The notes beneath the pieces were generated by a model that saw nothing but the letters and a program-made list of their open reading frames with translations, made no database searches and had not been told where the DNA came from. The position numbers were made by a program, and so were the translations under genes. DNA of 17,070 nt from an uncultured Collinsella sp. (GTDB taxonomy: Bacteria > Actinomycetota > Coriobacteriia > Coriobacteriales > Coriobacteriaceae): the NCBI GenBank assembly GCA_902479135.1, contig CABSNU010000028.1, forward strand, positions 1 to 17,070, read 5' to 3'. Shown in pieces: positions 6,481 to 14,840 of this stretch (the stretch's first letter is position 1; each line of letters starts with the position of its first letter).

Positions 6481-6491
6481 TATCACTGATA
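6481..6491. promoter_or_regulatory. Tet-operator-like palindrome TATCACTGATA
   Basis: An 11-bp palindrome (TATCA, C, TGATA) lies about 40 bp upstream of the -10 of the methyltransferase gene. On the minus strand the 12-mer TATCAGTGATAG equals the core of the Tn10 tet operator O2 (TCCCTATCAGTGATAGAGA). The flanks do not match. A TetR-family binding site is possible, but no such regulator is in the window. Confidence 0.3.
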
Positions 6492-6531
6492 CCAATAAAC
6501 CGCTTGCATATCGTCTGTTGGCTTGGCACGG

Positions 6532-6537
6532 TACAAT
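6532..6537 (+). promoter_or_regulatory. Candidate -10 box of the 23S rRNA methyltransferase gene
   Basis: TACAAT lies 39 bp before the ATG and matches TATAAT at five of six positions. No recognisable -35 is found at 16-18 bp; TTGCAT further upstream is 22 bp away. Confidence 0.35.
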
Positions 6538-6576
6538 GCTTGTAGCTTTAAATTTATAAATTAGTGGGGTTAATTC

Positions 6577-8025
6577 ATGGCAGAATCTCGTGCGGAGCGT
6601 AGGACTCGTCGTGCTTTGATGGAGGCGGTTGAGGGGTCAAAGGAGGAGAAATCTTCTACGAAATCCAAGTCTTCTAAAGCTGCAAAAAGCAAATCGACCA
6701 AGAGCAGGGCTAAGACCAAGCGTTCTGACTCTCGTCGAGACGGGGATAAGACGCCTCAGACTCGCTCCAAGCGCTCGCATAAAGATCCGGCTTCGTCTGC
6801 TCGTAAGGCTGTGGACCCCAAGTCCCCCTGTTCGATCATGAAAGCTTGCGGTGGGTGCACGGCGCTCAATCGTCCTTATAAGAAGCAGCTCGCCGCCAAG
6901 CAGGCTGCTATGGAGGAGCTTTTTGCTTCGCTTTGTGAGCGTGAGGGCATCGCCGTTGATCCTATTCGCGGTATGGGCGTCACCCTGGGCGACCCGGGCA
7001 AATATCCTGCGCCGCGTGGCTTTCGTCATAAGGCTGCCACTCCCTTTGCTCCCGGTAAGGAGGGCGCTGTCCGTTGCGGTTTCTTTGAGCGCGGCACGCA
7101 CAAGATCGTTGCCGTACCCGAATGCCCCGTCGAGGCACCGGGCGCCCGACAAATTCTTAACGGCATCGCGCGTGAAGCTGAGCGCCTGCACATTCCCGCC
7201 TTTAACGAGGACAAGCATCTGGGCTTGCTCCGCTATGCCGTCGTCCGCTGCGGTTGGCGTACCGACCAGATCATGGTTACCCTTGTGACCGCCCAGCGCG
7301 ACCTCCCGCATGCGCAGGAGTTCTTTGAGGCCGTCGCCGCACTCGATCCGCACATCGTCACCGTTGCCCAAAATATCAACGGCCGTCCCGGCAATGCCAT
7401 TCTGGGCGAGGAGACTCGCATCGTCTATGGCGCCGAGTGCATGCGTGACCAGCTGCTCGGCTGCGAGTTCGATATCTCCCCTACCGCGTTTTACCAGACC
7501 AACCCGCAGCAGACCGAGCTGCTCTATCAGCTTGCGATTGACGGTATGGACCTGCGTCAGGGCGACGTGCTTATGGACGCCTACTGCGGCAGCGGCACCA
7601 TCGGTCTGTGCGCCGCAAAAGATGCTCAGGACAACGGCGCCGGCATTATGCTGCTCGGCGTTGAGCGCAACCCTGCCGGCATCGCCGATGCACGCCGCAA
7701 CGCCGAGCTCAACGGCCTTACCCGCAACGCGTGGTTTATGGCCGACGACGCGACCGATTACATCCTGGACGCCGCCGACAACAACGAGCGCGTCGATGTT
7801 CTCTCCATCGACCCACCGCGCGCTGGCTCTACACCCGAGTTCCTTGAGGCCGCCTGTGCGCTCAAGCCGCGCCGCATCACCTATATCAGCTGCAACCCCG
7901 TCACCCAGGAGCGCGATCTACACCAGCTCCTCGACGGCGGCTATCGCCTGCTCAAGATCACGCCAGTCGACATGTTCCCCCATACCGACCACACCGAGAC
8001 CGTTGCGGTCCTCGAGCGCCGCTAA
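6577..8025 (+). CDS. rlmD: 23S rRNA (uracil-5-)-methyltransferase, RumA/RlmD family
   Basis: 482 aa SAM-dependent enzyme making 5-methyluridine in RNA. Four Cys match the Fe-S cluster ligands of RumA: C85, C91, C94 (C-x5-C-x2-CT) and C183 in VPECP. SAM motifs follow: FYQTNPQQ at 305-312, DAYCGSGTIG at 334-343, DPPRAG at 412-417, nucleophile C439 in ISCNP and the general base E474 in HTETV. The usual N-terminal TRAM domain is absent. Residues 1-80 are instead a very basic Ser/Lys/Arg tail (KSKSSKAAKSKSTKSRAK and similar), probably an RNA-binding extension. The codons of this part use more T-ending triplets than the rest of the gene. The exact target (U1939 or U747 of 23S rRNA) cannot be told from sequence, so the symbol marks the family. 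The start has GGGG 7 nt upstream. It is a single gene with a terminator after it. Confidence 0.88.
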   Translation: MAESRAERRTRRALMEAVEGSKEEKSSTKSKSSKAAKSKSTKSRAKTKRSDSRRDGDKTPQTRSKRSHKDPASSARKAVDPKSPCSIMKACGGCTALNRPYKKQLAAKQAAMEELFASLCEREGIAVDPIRGMGVTLGDPGKYPAPRGFRHKAATPFAPGKEGAVRCGFFERGTHKIVAVPECPVEAPGARQILNGIAREAERLHIPAFNEDKHLGLLRYAVVRCGWRTDQIMVTLVTAQRDLPHAQEFFEAVAALDPHIVTVAQNINGRPGNAILGEETRIVYGAECMRDQLLGCEFDISPTAFYQTNPQQTELLYQLAIDGMDLRQGDVLMDAYCGSGTIGLCAAKDAQDNGAGIMLLGVERNPAGIADARRNAELNGLTRNAWFMADDATDYILDAADNNERVDVLSIDPPRAGSTPEFLEAACALKPRRITYISCNPVTQERDLHQLLDGGYRLLKITPVDMFPHTDHTETVAVLERR

Positions 8026-8036
8026 TCACCAGCACA

Positions 8037-8070
8037 AGAAAGGGGCGGCCCGTCTGGACCGCCCCTTTTC
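8037..8070. terminator. Bidirectional terminator between rlmD and the PHP gene
   Basis: AAAGGGGCGG (8039-8048) pairs with CCGCCCCTTT (8059-8068), a perfect 10-bp stem with a 10-nt loop ending in TTTT on the plus strand and TTTC on the minus strand. It lies between two convergent genes. Confidence 0.85.
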
Positions 8071-8088
8071 ATGGCGATGCGAACGCCG

Positions 8089-8910
8089 TTACATGCTCTT
8101 GCGCAGGTCGCACACACCAGCCGCCGCCATCTCGCGCAGCAGTGTCTCGCGGTCGCGTGTCACAATCAGATCCAACGGGAAGTGAATCTCGTCGAGCATC
8201 TTACGGGCATGGTCGAGCTTGCCAATGGCCATGCCGATGTGCGCGTCGGTCGAAACGCCAATGCCCACACCTAGCTCGGCGCAACGTTCGGCGATCTTGC
8301 GACACACGTCCCAATGCTCGGTATCGTTGCCATGCTCAAGACTATGGTTGTTGATCTCGATGATCTTGTGCTTGTCCTTGGCCGCTAACAGGACCTCGTC
8401 GATATCAAAGGGCACACCCGAGCGACCCGTATGGCCCAACATGAACACCTTGGGGTGCTCCAGGGCATTGATATACATCTCGGTCGTCTGGGCAAGCGTC
8501 GCGCCCTCAGCAAACTGCGGATTATGCACACTTGCCACCAAATAATCCAAATTACGCGTCACCAAATCGAACAGCGTATGCTGACGGCTATACGCATCGC
8601 CGGCGATATCGAGCGAAACGGGAATGTCTTCGCCAAACAAGCTACCGTCCAGCGAAACGATATCGGCCTCGGCGCCACGGAGCAACAGCACGCCGCTCCA
8701 AATGCGCGGCCAGATATCCTGGTTGATAAAGAACTGGAAACTACGCAGGTCATTGGGACAAGGTGTAACCATCGAGCTCAGATGGTCGGCGGAACCGAGC
8801 ACCTGAAGGCCGCGCTCGGCCGCCCAATATATGTTCTGCTCAATGGTCGAATACGCATGCGCAGAGAACATCGTATGAGTATGGATATCACAAGAAAGCA
8901 GGTAGGGCAT
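8089..8910 (-). CDS. PHP-domain metal-dependent hydrolase (YcdX-like)
   Basis: 273 aa cytoplasmic protein made almost entirely of one PHP domain, a beta/alpha barrel that holds a cluster of two or three metal ions and usually cleaves phosphate esters. The metal ligands of the family are visible in order: H10 and H12 in DIHTHT, D42/H43 in SADH, E81 in GAEAD, H129 in SVHNP, H160 in LGHTGR, and D222/H224 in STDAHIG. The set matches the YcdX group of putative phosphatases more closely than HisK (histidinol phosphatase) or PolX. The physiological substrate of this group is unknown, so I name only the class. The ATG at 8910 has AAGGAG 6 nt upstream. It is transcribed alone or by read-through from the aminotransferase gene 159 bp upstream. 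Confidence 0.82.
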   Translation of the reverse strand: MPYLLSCDIHTHTMFSAHAYSTIEQNIYWAAERGLQVLGSADHLSSMVTPCPNDLRSFQFFINQDIWPRIWSGVLLLRGAEADIVSLDGSLFGEDIPVSLDIAGDAYSRQHTLFDLVTRNLDYLVASVHNPQFAEGATLAQTTEMYINALEHPKVFMLGHTGRSGVPFDIDEVLLAAKDKHKIIEINNHSLEHGNDTEHWDVCRKIAERCAELGVGIGVSTDAHIGMAIGKLDHARKMLDEIHFPLDLIVTRDRETLLREMAAAGVCDLRKSM

Positions 8911-8947
8911 CGGGTCTCCTTATCCGGTATGGCCGTCGCGTATATTC

Positions 8948-8977
8948 ATTGTACGCATAGCCTTCGGCAGTCGTAAA
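8948..8977 (-). promoter_or_regulatory. Candidate promoter of the PHP hydrolase gene
   Basis: On the minus strand TTTACG (8972-8977) and TACAAT (8948-8953) are separated by 18 bp. The predicted leader is about 30 nt. It is the best-formed of the TACAAT promoters in this window. Confidence 0.45.
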
Positions 8978-9010
8978 ACCGCTTCATCCCAATCACACAA
9001 CGGCACAGAC

Positions 9011-9041
9011 AACGGGGTCCGGCTTAACACCAAACCCCGTT
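9011..9041 (-). terminator. Weak terminator-like hairpin after the aminotransferase gene
   Basis: AACGGGGT (9011-9018) and ACCCCGTT (9034-9041) form an 8-bp stem with a 15-nt loop, about 30 bp after the aminotransferase stop codon. The following minus-strand sequence (GTCTGTG) lacks a U-run, so termination may be incomplete or dependent on a factor. Confidence 0.35.
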
Positions 9042-9069
9042 TCACGTAAAACATTACAAGCAGAGCGCT

Positions 9070-10260
9070 TTACTTTGAACGATACTCATCTGCCAGCTGC
9101 TTCCACGCAGGCAGCGAGTTGACAATCGTCTCGTAACTCACGCAGTAGCCCAAACGGAACCAGCCCGGCATACCAAAGCTGTCCGAGGGCACTGCGAGCA
9201 GTTCGTACTTCTTCGCGCGCTCGCAGAAGGCGTTCGCATCGGGCTCCAACGCCTTTACCCACAGGTAGAATGCACCATCCGGCTCAACATAGGTGTAGCC
9301 GTACTCCGCTAGTGCATCGGTAAGCGCGGTGCGGTTGCGTGCATAGGCCTCAACGTCACTCGGCTCATCGATGCAGTCGATGATCACGCGTTGGAAGAGC
9401 GCCGGCGCGCACACAAAGCCCAGCGTACGGGCGGCACCGGCAACGGCGGGCATCAGCCGGGCGGCCTGCGGATTCGTATTGGGAACCAGAATCCAGCCCA
9501 CGCGCTCGCCCGGAAGCGAAAGCGACTTGGAATACGAGTAGCACACGATGGTGTGCTCGTAGATCGAAGGCACCCACGGCACCTCGGCACCATAGACGAT
9601 CTCGCGGTACGGCTCGTCCGAGATCAACATGATCGGGTTCTCGGGATCGCGCTTGGCGTTGACCTCTCGTAAGACATTGGCCAGGCGCGTCAAGGTATCG
9701 CGCGTATACACGGCACCCGTCGGGTTATTGGGAGAGTCGATAATGACCGCCGCCGTCTTATCGGTAATAGCCTTAAGAACGTTGCCCACGCTCAGCTGAA
9801 ACGTATCCTCGTTGGCGAGCGCCTCGACGCACGTGCAGCCTGCCTTCTCAATCCATACGCGGTATTCCGGAAAATACGGCGCAATGACGATAACCTCATC
9901 GCCCGGATTGGTGATGGCGTTGAGCGTGCAGGTGAGCGAAGCAGCGGCACCCACAGTCATAAAGACATCTTTGCCCTCATAGCTCGTGCCGAAGCGACGG
10001 TTGAGCGACTCGGCCACGGCGGCGCGACACTGCGGTAGGCCCGGCGCGGGCGTGTATCCGTGCAGCTGCTCGCTCGGCAGCTCAAGCGCCTTCTTGATGG
10101 ACTCCGCGACGGCAGCGGGAGCAGGAACGCTCGGGTTGCCCAGCGAGAAATCGAACACGTTCTCCGCGCCGATCTGCGCCTTGCGCTCAAGGCCATAGCT
10201 AAAGATCTCGCGGATGATGGAGCTCTCGGCACCGCGAGCAAACATGGTTTCGTTAATCAT
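9070..10260 (-). CDS. PLP-dependent aminotransferase, class I/II
   Basis: 396 aa fold-type I aminotransferase that moves an amino group between an amino acid and a 2-oxo acid. From the ATG at 10260, the marks are GNPSVPAP near residue 41, SPNNPTGAVY around 177-186, the PLP-contacting Asp215 and Tyr218 in ISDEPYRE, the Schiff-base Lys245 in SYSKSLSLPGERVG, and the substrate-carboxylate Arg in WFRLGYC near the C-terminus. The family covers aspartate, aromatic and branched-chain enzymes, and I cannot tell the substrate from the residues alone. Start: AAAGGGGAACAG directly precedes the ATG at 10260. The open frame extends to 10326 but with no ribosome binding site. It is a single gene; the ftsH terminator lies upstream of it and a weak hairpin follows. 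Confidence 0.9.
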   Translation of the reverse strand: MINETMFARGAESSIIREIFSYGLERKAQIGAENVFDFSLGNPSVPAPAAVAESIKKALELPSEQLHGYTPAPGLPQCRAAVAESLNRRFGTSYEGKDVFMTVGAAASLTCTLNAITNPGDEVIVIAPYFPEYRVWIEKAGCTCVEALANEDTFQLSVGNVLKAITDKTAAVIIDSPNNPTGAVYTRDTLTRLANVLREVNAKRDPENPIMLISDEPYREIVYGAEVPWVPSIYEHTIVCYSYSKSLSLPGERVGWILVPNTNPQAARLMPAVAGAARTLGFVCAPALFQRVIIDCIDEPSDVEAYARNRTALTDALAEYGYTYVEPDGAFYLWVKALEPDANAFCERAKKYELLAVPSDSFGMPGWFRLGYCVSYETIVNSLPAWKQLADEYRSK

Positions 10261-10284
10261 CTGTTCCCCTTTCGCATAGGCGGT

Positions 10285-10290
10285 ATTGTA
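10285..10290 (-). promoter_or_regulatory. Candidate -10 box of the aminotransferase gene
   Basis: TACAAT on the minus strand lies 24 bp before the ATG at 10260. TTGCTC is only 10 bp upstream, so no properly spaced -35 is seen. Confidence 0.3.
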
Positions 10291-10382
10291 CGCTTTAGTT
10301 GAGCAAAGTACGGCAGCAATGCGCACCGAAATCTAGCGACTTCACCTATAACCGACAAGCAGGCCCCATATCGCCCAAAAGT

Positions 10383-10416
10383 AAAAAGCCTCCGCAGGTT
10401 TCCCCGCAGAGGCTTT
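10383..10416 (-). terminator. Rho-independent terminator after ftsH
   Basis: On the minus strand AAAGCCTC/GAGGCTTT (10409-10416 with 10385-10392) forms an 8-bp stem, with further pairing inside, followed by TTTTTACTTTT. It starts about 10 bp after the ftsH stop codon and ends the tilS-hpt-ftsH transcripts. Confidence 0.85.
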
Positions 10417-10426
10417 CGTAGCAGAG

Positions 10427-12553
10427 CTATTCGTCGGCGCCGGTATTGCCGCTGTCGGCATCTCCGGCGTCGTCAGATGCGGCTTCGGCATCCTCTTGCA
10501 TAGCCGCCTGCGCAAAGGCCGCGGCATCGGCCGCCAGCTCTTCCTCGCTCATGCGAGGCGCGCGCTTTTTGGCCGGCATACCGGCCGCCTTGGCATTGCG
10601 CTCCTCCTTGGCCGCCAGGATATCGCCCTCGCACTCAAGGTAGGCGTCCCACTCGTTGTCAAGCAGGGCGTTCACGGCATCGCCCTCGACAGTCTCGCGC
10701 TCAAGCAGCACCTTGGCCATCAGATCAAGCTGATCGCGACGGGCATCCAGGATCTCGACCGCACGGCGATGGGCCTCACGCATGATGCGCTGAACCTCGA
10801 TGTCGATGCGGCGCGCCGTCTCCTCGGAGTAATCCTGGTGATCGGCATAGTCGCGGCCCAGGAATACCTGATGCTGCGCCTCGCCAAAGACCTGCGTGCC
10901 CAGCTCCTCACTCATGCCCAGGCGCGTGACCATCTCGCGCGCCATCTTGGTCGCACGCTCAAGATCGTTGCTCGCGCCCGACGTGATGTCGTCGCACATG
11001 AGCTCCTCGGCAACGCGGCCGCCCAAGAACACGGCGAGCTCGTCGAGCATCTCGTTCTTGGTCTTGAGGAAGTGGTCCTCCTGCGGCAGCTGCAGCGTGT
11101 AGCCCAGGGCCTGGCCGCGACTGACGATCGAGATCTTGTGGACCGGATCGGAGTGCTCCAGGATGTGGCCCACCAAAGCGTGACCGCTCTCGTGGTAGGC
11201 AATCGTGGTGCGCTCGGCCTCGGTCATCACGCGACCCTTGCGTTGCGGTCCGGCAATCACGCGCTCCATCGACTCCTCGACCTCGTCCATCGAGATCACG
11301 GAACGATGACGGCGGGCAGCCAGCAGTGCAGACACATTGAGCAGGTTTGCCAAGTCGGCGCCGGTAAAGCCAACGGTCATCTGGGCGAGCTTCTCAAACT
11401 TCACGTCCTCGTCCATCGGCTTGTTCTCGGCATGCACGCGCAAGATCTGCTCGCGGCCCTTCACATCCGGACGGTCGACCGTGACCTGACGGTCAAAACG
11501 ACCGGGACGCAGCAATGCCGGATCCAGGATGTCAGGACGGTTGGTCGCAGCAATCAGGATGACCGACTCGCTCTCCTCAAAACCGTCCATCTCGACCAGC
11601 AGCTGGTTGAGCGTCTGCTCGCGCTCGTCGTGGCCGCCGCCCAGGCCGGCTCCGCGCTGACGTCCCACGGCATCGATCTCATCGATGAAGATGATCGACG
11701 GAGCCTGGGACTTGGCCTCCTTAAAGAGGTCACGTACACGGCTGGCGCCGACACCCACGAACATCTCGACAAAGTCGGAACCCGAGATGCTAAAGAACGG
11801 CACGCCCGCCTCGCCGGCTACAGCCTTGGCCAGCAGCGTTTTACCGGTGCCCGGAGGGCCCACCAGCAACACGCCGCGCGGAATCTTGGCGCCCAGCTTG
11901 CGATAGCGGTCCGGATCGCTCAAAAAGTCACGAATCTCCTCGAGCTCCTCGACTGCCTCGTCCACGCCGGCAACGTCTTCAAACTTGACCTTGGGGCGCG
12001 TGGCCTCGTTGGTCTTGGCGTTGGTCTTGCCAAACTGCATGTTCCTGTTGTTGGCGCCCATCATCTGGCGCATAAAGTAGAACATGATGGCGATCAGGGC
12101 GATCGTCGGAAGCACGCTCATCGCCAAGTCGCCCCAAAAATCGGGGTCATTGGTGTTGACGATGTACTTGGTATCGGGGTGCTCCGCCATAAGCTCGGCA
12201 AGCGAATCGGAGCCGACATAGGTCGAGGAGAAGCTCTTGAGCTCACTCGTATCGCCCTTGTCCTTTTTTGTCTTCCAGTAATGACCCGTCACGCTTCCGT
12301 CTTGAACCGTATAGGTCAGATCTTCGACGCGATCCTGCTTGATGGCACTCACCATCTCGCTCGTCGCGAGCTTAACGGTATTGCTGGAATTGGCAAAGCC
12401 GGAGCCCATGTTAAAGAAGGCGTAGCCCAGGAGCGCGCAAGCCAAAATAAAATACAGCCAGCCCGTACGCGTGGGCTTCTTGCCTCCGGGCATCCCCGGG
12501 ATCTTAGGCTCCCGGGGAGTCTGGGAATTGTTATCGTTACGGTCGTCGGGCAT
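10427..12553 (-). CDS. ftsH: ATP-dependent zinc metalloprotease FtsH
   Basis: 708 aa membrane-anchored AAA+ protease that forms hexamers and degrades misassembled membrane proteins and short-lived regulators. Transmembrane helices lie at about 31-49 and 144-161 with an extracytoplasmic domain between them. The AAA+ module has Walker A GPPGTGKT at 232-239, pore-loop FVEMFVG at 261-267, Walker B IIFIDEID at 287-294, and the second region of homology TNRPDILDPALLRPGRFDR with its arginine finger. The zinc site reads HESGH at 454-458 (most FtsH have HEAGH), with D530 in TSGASNDLERA as third ligand. The C-terminal tail from about 650 is acidic and Ala-rich, likely disordered. The start lies one base after the hpt stop (TAAGATG), with GGAGG inside the hpt 3' end, so the two are co-transcribed and probably coupled. 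Confidence 0.97.
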   Translation of the reverse strand: MPDDRNDNNSQTPREPKIPGMPGGKKPTRTGWLYFILACALLGYAFFNMGSGFANSSNTVKLATSEMVSAIKQDRVEDLTYTVQDGSVTGHYWKTKKDKGDTSELKSFSSTYVGSDSLAELMAEHPDTKYIVNTNDPDFWGDLAMSVLPTIALIAIMFYFMRQMMGANNRNMQFGKTNAKTNEATRPKVKFEDVAGVDEAVEELEEIRDFLSDPDRYRKLGAKIPRGVLLVGPPGTGKTLLAKAVAGEAGVPFFSISGSDFVEMFVGVGASRVRDLFKEAKSQAPSIIFIDEIDAVGRQRGAGLGGGHDEREQTLNQLLVEMDGFEESESVILIAATNRPDILDPALLRPGRFDRQVTVDRPDVKGREQILRVHAENKPMDEDVKFEKLAQMTVGFTGADLANLLNVSALLAARRHRSVISMDEVEESMERVIAGPQRKGRVMTEAERTTIAYHESGHALVGHILEHSDPVHKISIVSRGQALGYTLQLPQEDHFLKTKNEMLDELAVFLGGRVAEELMCDDITSGASNDLERATKMAREMVTRLGMSEELGTQVFGEAQHQVFLGRDYADHQDYSEETARRIDIEVQRIMREAHRRAVEILDARRDQLDLMAKVLLERETVEGDAVNALLDNEWDAYLECEGDILAAKEERNAKAAGMPAKKRAPRMSEEELAADAAAFAQAAMQEDAEAASDDAGDADSGNTGADE

Positions 12554-12554
12554 C

Positions 12555-13103
12555 TTACGAATAAACCTCCGGTTTCAAAATGCCCAGATACGGAAGGTTA
12601 CGATAGCGCTCGGCATAGTCGAGGCCGTAGCCCACCACAAAGGCATCGGGGCAATGGGTTCCAACATACTTGGGCGTGATGGCCGAGGTACGGTCCTCAA
12701 CGTCCTTCCACAGGAAGGCGGCGACCTCCAGAGAAGCGGGCTTGCGGCTCTCGAGGTTCTTCATCAGATACTTGAGCGTCAGGCCCGAGTCCAGAATGTC
12801 CTCGACGATTAGCACGTCGCGACCGCGGATGTCGATATCCAGGTCCTTAATGATACGCACGATACCCGAGGACTTCACACCGTCGCCATAGCTCGAAACA
12901 GCCATGAAATCGATGTTGGTCGGCAGCTCGATCTTGCGCATCAGGTCGCCCATAAAGACCACGGCGCCGCGCAGGACCGCAATCAGCACCAGATCCTTAC
13001 CCGCGTAGTCGCGAGTAATCTGCTCGCCTAGGCGAGAGACGATACCGTCGATATCCTCCTGCGTAAACAGAACCTTCTCGATATCCGGATGTTGAGAAGC
13101 CAT
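12555..13103 (-). CDS. hpt: Hypoxanthine phosphoribosyltransferase
   Basis: 182 aa soluble purine-salvage enzyme that joins hypoxanthine (often also guanine) to PRPP to give IMP or GMP. The motifs are LRGAVVFMGDL at 44-54, the flexible-loop SSYGD at 70-74, the PRPP-binding VEDILDSGLTL at 100-110, and KYVGTHCPDAFVVGYGLDYAERYRN towards the C-terminus, where the purine is held. The length is normal. The ATG at 13103 has GAAAGGG 5 nt upstream. It sits between tilS and ftsH as in many Gram-positive genomes, one base from ftsH, but is separated from tilS by 147 bp containing a possible promoter of its own. Confidence 0.96.
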   Translation of the reverse strand: MASQHPDIEKVLFTQEDIDGIVSRLGEQITRDYAGKDLVLIAVLRGAVVFMGDLMRKIELPTNIDFMAVSSYGDGVKSSGIVRIIKDLDIDIRGRDVLIVEDILDSGLTLKYLMKNLESRKPASLEVAAFLWKDVEDRTSAITPKYVGTHCPDAFVVGYGLDYAERYRNLPYLGILKPEVYS

Positions 13104-13159
13104 GACAACCCTTTCTTGTGCTTATCGCCCACACACCGCCGCATGGACGCGAACTACAC

Positions 13160-13189
13160 ATTCTAGCAGCGCACGGGGTATATTTACCA
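13160..13189 (-). promoter_or_regulatory. Possible promoter for hpt-ftsH
   Basis: On the minus strand TAGAAT (13160-13165) lies 18 bp after TGGTAA (13184-13189). The -10 is good and the -35 is weak. It would give a leader of about 50 nt and allow hpt-ftsH expression without tilS. Confidence 0.3.
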
Positions 13190-13250
13190 GCACGTGCGCC
13201 ATCAGCGCGGGAATACCGTCAACGTCGCACAGAATAGCTCGCGCGAAGTG

Positions 13251-14792
13251 CTATTCCGCATCGACCACACGAAGTAGATATGCCACGCGCGTTGCGGCCG
13301 TGCATTTAAAACGCTCGTCCGCGCGAACTCCGACGACCCACACCACGGCACCTCCCGGCGCCGTCCTCACCATGGGCACGCCGGCGCGCTCGGAAACGGG
13401 AATGCGGGCCTCGCCTAGCAAGTCAGATACCTTCTTGCTTCGGCCACTCATCCCTAACGGACACATCACGTCTCCCGGTGCGGGACCATCCACCCACAGG
13501 CGCGCCAATCGCGCCTCGGCAGGGATCTCGCCACGTGAGCCCGCCAAGATCCGCTCACTATCGCTGTCGGCAAAACCCAGGGCAGCCGCGTCTACCAAAG
13601 CTGTCGCCTCCCCGGCAGCCGCAAGCTCACGGGCGCGGCGCACGATATCGCATCCCGGCTCAACGGCCATCGGTTCTGTGACCAGCATACGTCCCCCGCC
13701 CAGCGGCAAACGACCGGGTACGGTAACCCAGTCCGCGACCAGGCCCTCGCGAGCCGCCGGCGCCTTAAACGCCAGCATGCCAAACTCAACGCGCACGTCA
13801 ATTCCCGCCGGCAGTGTGACCGAACCCGAGCCTTCGGCGACACAGGCGAGCACGCGCTCCACATGCCGCATCTCGGGACGAGCGTCCGGATCGATGCGTT
13901 TGATCGCCATTCGCACGATGCGCCGCGCGATTACCACCTCGGCCGCAGCAAGGCGCCTGGCATCGAGCACCAGCGCGCCCGCCGCTTCCTTGCGCAGGCA
14001 GCTTCGAAACGACTGTGCCGAAAGCTGGGAAAGAAAGGCGTCTTCGTCGCCCAGAATTTCGCAAGCGGCGCCAATCGTCTTACAGACGTTCGTGTTGCGC
14101 TGCGCCACCACCGGCATCACCCGATGGCGCACATAGTTACGCAGGTACGAAACGTCCTCGTTGCTTTCATCTTCCCGCCATGGCTGACCGTGCACCTGCA
14201 GATAGCTCACGAGCTCATCATGCGTGAGGTCGAGCAAGGGGCGCACCACAATGTTCCGACGGCGTGGAATGCTTGATAGACCCGCGGGACCCGACCCTTT
14301 AATGGCATTCATCAAAAATGTTTCCGCGCGGTCCGACGAGGTATGCGCGGTACAGATACGAGCCGCCGTCCGCGGTGCGCCCGATTCGGCACAAAGTTCG
14401 CGAACATATCTCCGTGCTGCGGCATAGCGCACCTCGCGGGCCGCAGCCTCGATATTGCCCGATTCGTCATCAAAATAGGCATGCTCAACGCACAGCGGCA
14501 AGCCGTATTGCACGCACAAATCACGTACAAAGGCCTCGTCGCCATCGGATGCCTCCCCGCGCAGATGATGGTTCACATGCAGCACGTGCAAACGCTCGCG
14601 TGCAATGGAAGCGATACCGCGCCCGTCCTGGATATCCAGCTTTGATGTGCAAGCCATAAGGAGCAGCGCCGTCGAGTCCGCACCGCCTGATACCATGAGC
14701 ACTACGGGGGCAGCGGTCTGCCGCGTTGCCAGAACGTTCTTATTCGTCCTCGGCGCGGCATGATGTCCATAGTGCTGAGATACCGTTGGCAT
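13251..14792 (-). CDS. tilS: tRNA(Ile)-lysidine synthetase TilS
   Basis: 513 aa cytoplasmic N-type ATP pyrophosphatase. It adds lysine to C34 of tRNA(Ile2), which lets the tRNA read AUA and accept isoleucine. The P-loop-like SGGADST is at 35-41, followed by HVNHHLRG (72-79), the segment AHTSSDRAETFLMNAIKGSG (148-167), RPLLDLTHDELVSYL and the DESNEDVSYLRNYVRH block (207-222). The remainder is the TilS-specific tRNA-binding and C-terminal region. In most TilS the third motif reads HxxDDQAE; here it is HTSSDRAE, a conservative drift. The ATG at 14792 has GAGGAGG 6 nt upstream. It heads the tilS-hpt-ftsH cluster and is divergent from the YycJ-like gene 48 bp away. Confidence 0.94.
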   Translation of the reverse strand: MPTVSQHYGHHAAPRTNKNVLATRQTAAPVVLMVSGGADSTALLLMACTSKLDIQDGRGIASIARERLHVLHVNHHLRGEASDGDEAFVRDLCVQYGLPLCVEHAYFDDESGNIEAAAREVRYAAARRYVRELCAESGAPRTAARICTAHTSSDRAETFLMNAIKGSGPAGLSSIPRRRNIVVRPLLDLTHDELVSYLQVHGQPWREDESNEDVSYLRNYVRHRVMPVVAQRNTNVCKTIGAACEILGDEDAFLSQLSAQSFRSCLRKEAAGALVLDARRLAAAEVVIARRIVRMAIKRIDPDARPEMRHVERVLACVAEGSGSVTLPAGIDVRVEFGMLAFKAPAAREGLVADWVTVPGRLPLGGGRMLVTEPMAVEPGCDIVRRARELAAAGEATALVDAAALGFADSDSERILAGSRGEIPAEARLARLWVDGPAPGDVMCPLGMSGRSKKVSDLLGEARIPVSERAGVPMVRTAPGGAVVWVVGVRADERFKCTAATRVAYLLRVVDAE

Positions 14793-14820
14793 TCGCTTCC
14801 TCCTCTATTCGTCCGCACCC

Positions 14821-14826
14821 ATTGTA
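14821..14826 (-). promoter_or_regulatory. Candidate -10 box of tilS
   Basis: TACAAT on the minus strand lies 28 bp before the tilS ATG. I see no -35 at normal spacing; the expected region overlaps the start of the divergent gene. Confidence 0.3.
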
Positions 14827-14840
14827 TCCTTTGGAATCTT

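Larger units (their letters stand above)
6238..6576. other. 339-bp divergent intergenic region with promoters and palindromes
   Basis: No coding frame in this stretch has a credible start. In order it holds the transporter leader and promoter with three CACTTTA heptamers, a roughly 140-bp nested inverted-repeat element (6329-6469), a tet-operator-like palindrome (6481-6491), and the promoter region and leader of the methyltransferase gene. Each is listed separately. Confidence 0.8.

Noticed and set aside
10496..12679. A 727-codon open frame on the plus strand opposite ftsH
   Set aside because: It lies antisense to a gene with unmistakable FtsH motifs. Its sequence is His/Leu/Arg-rich with no domain. 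Such frames are a by-product of strong C/G-ending codon bias.
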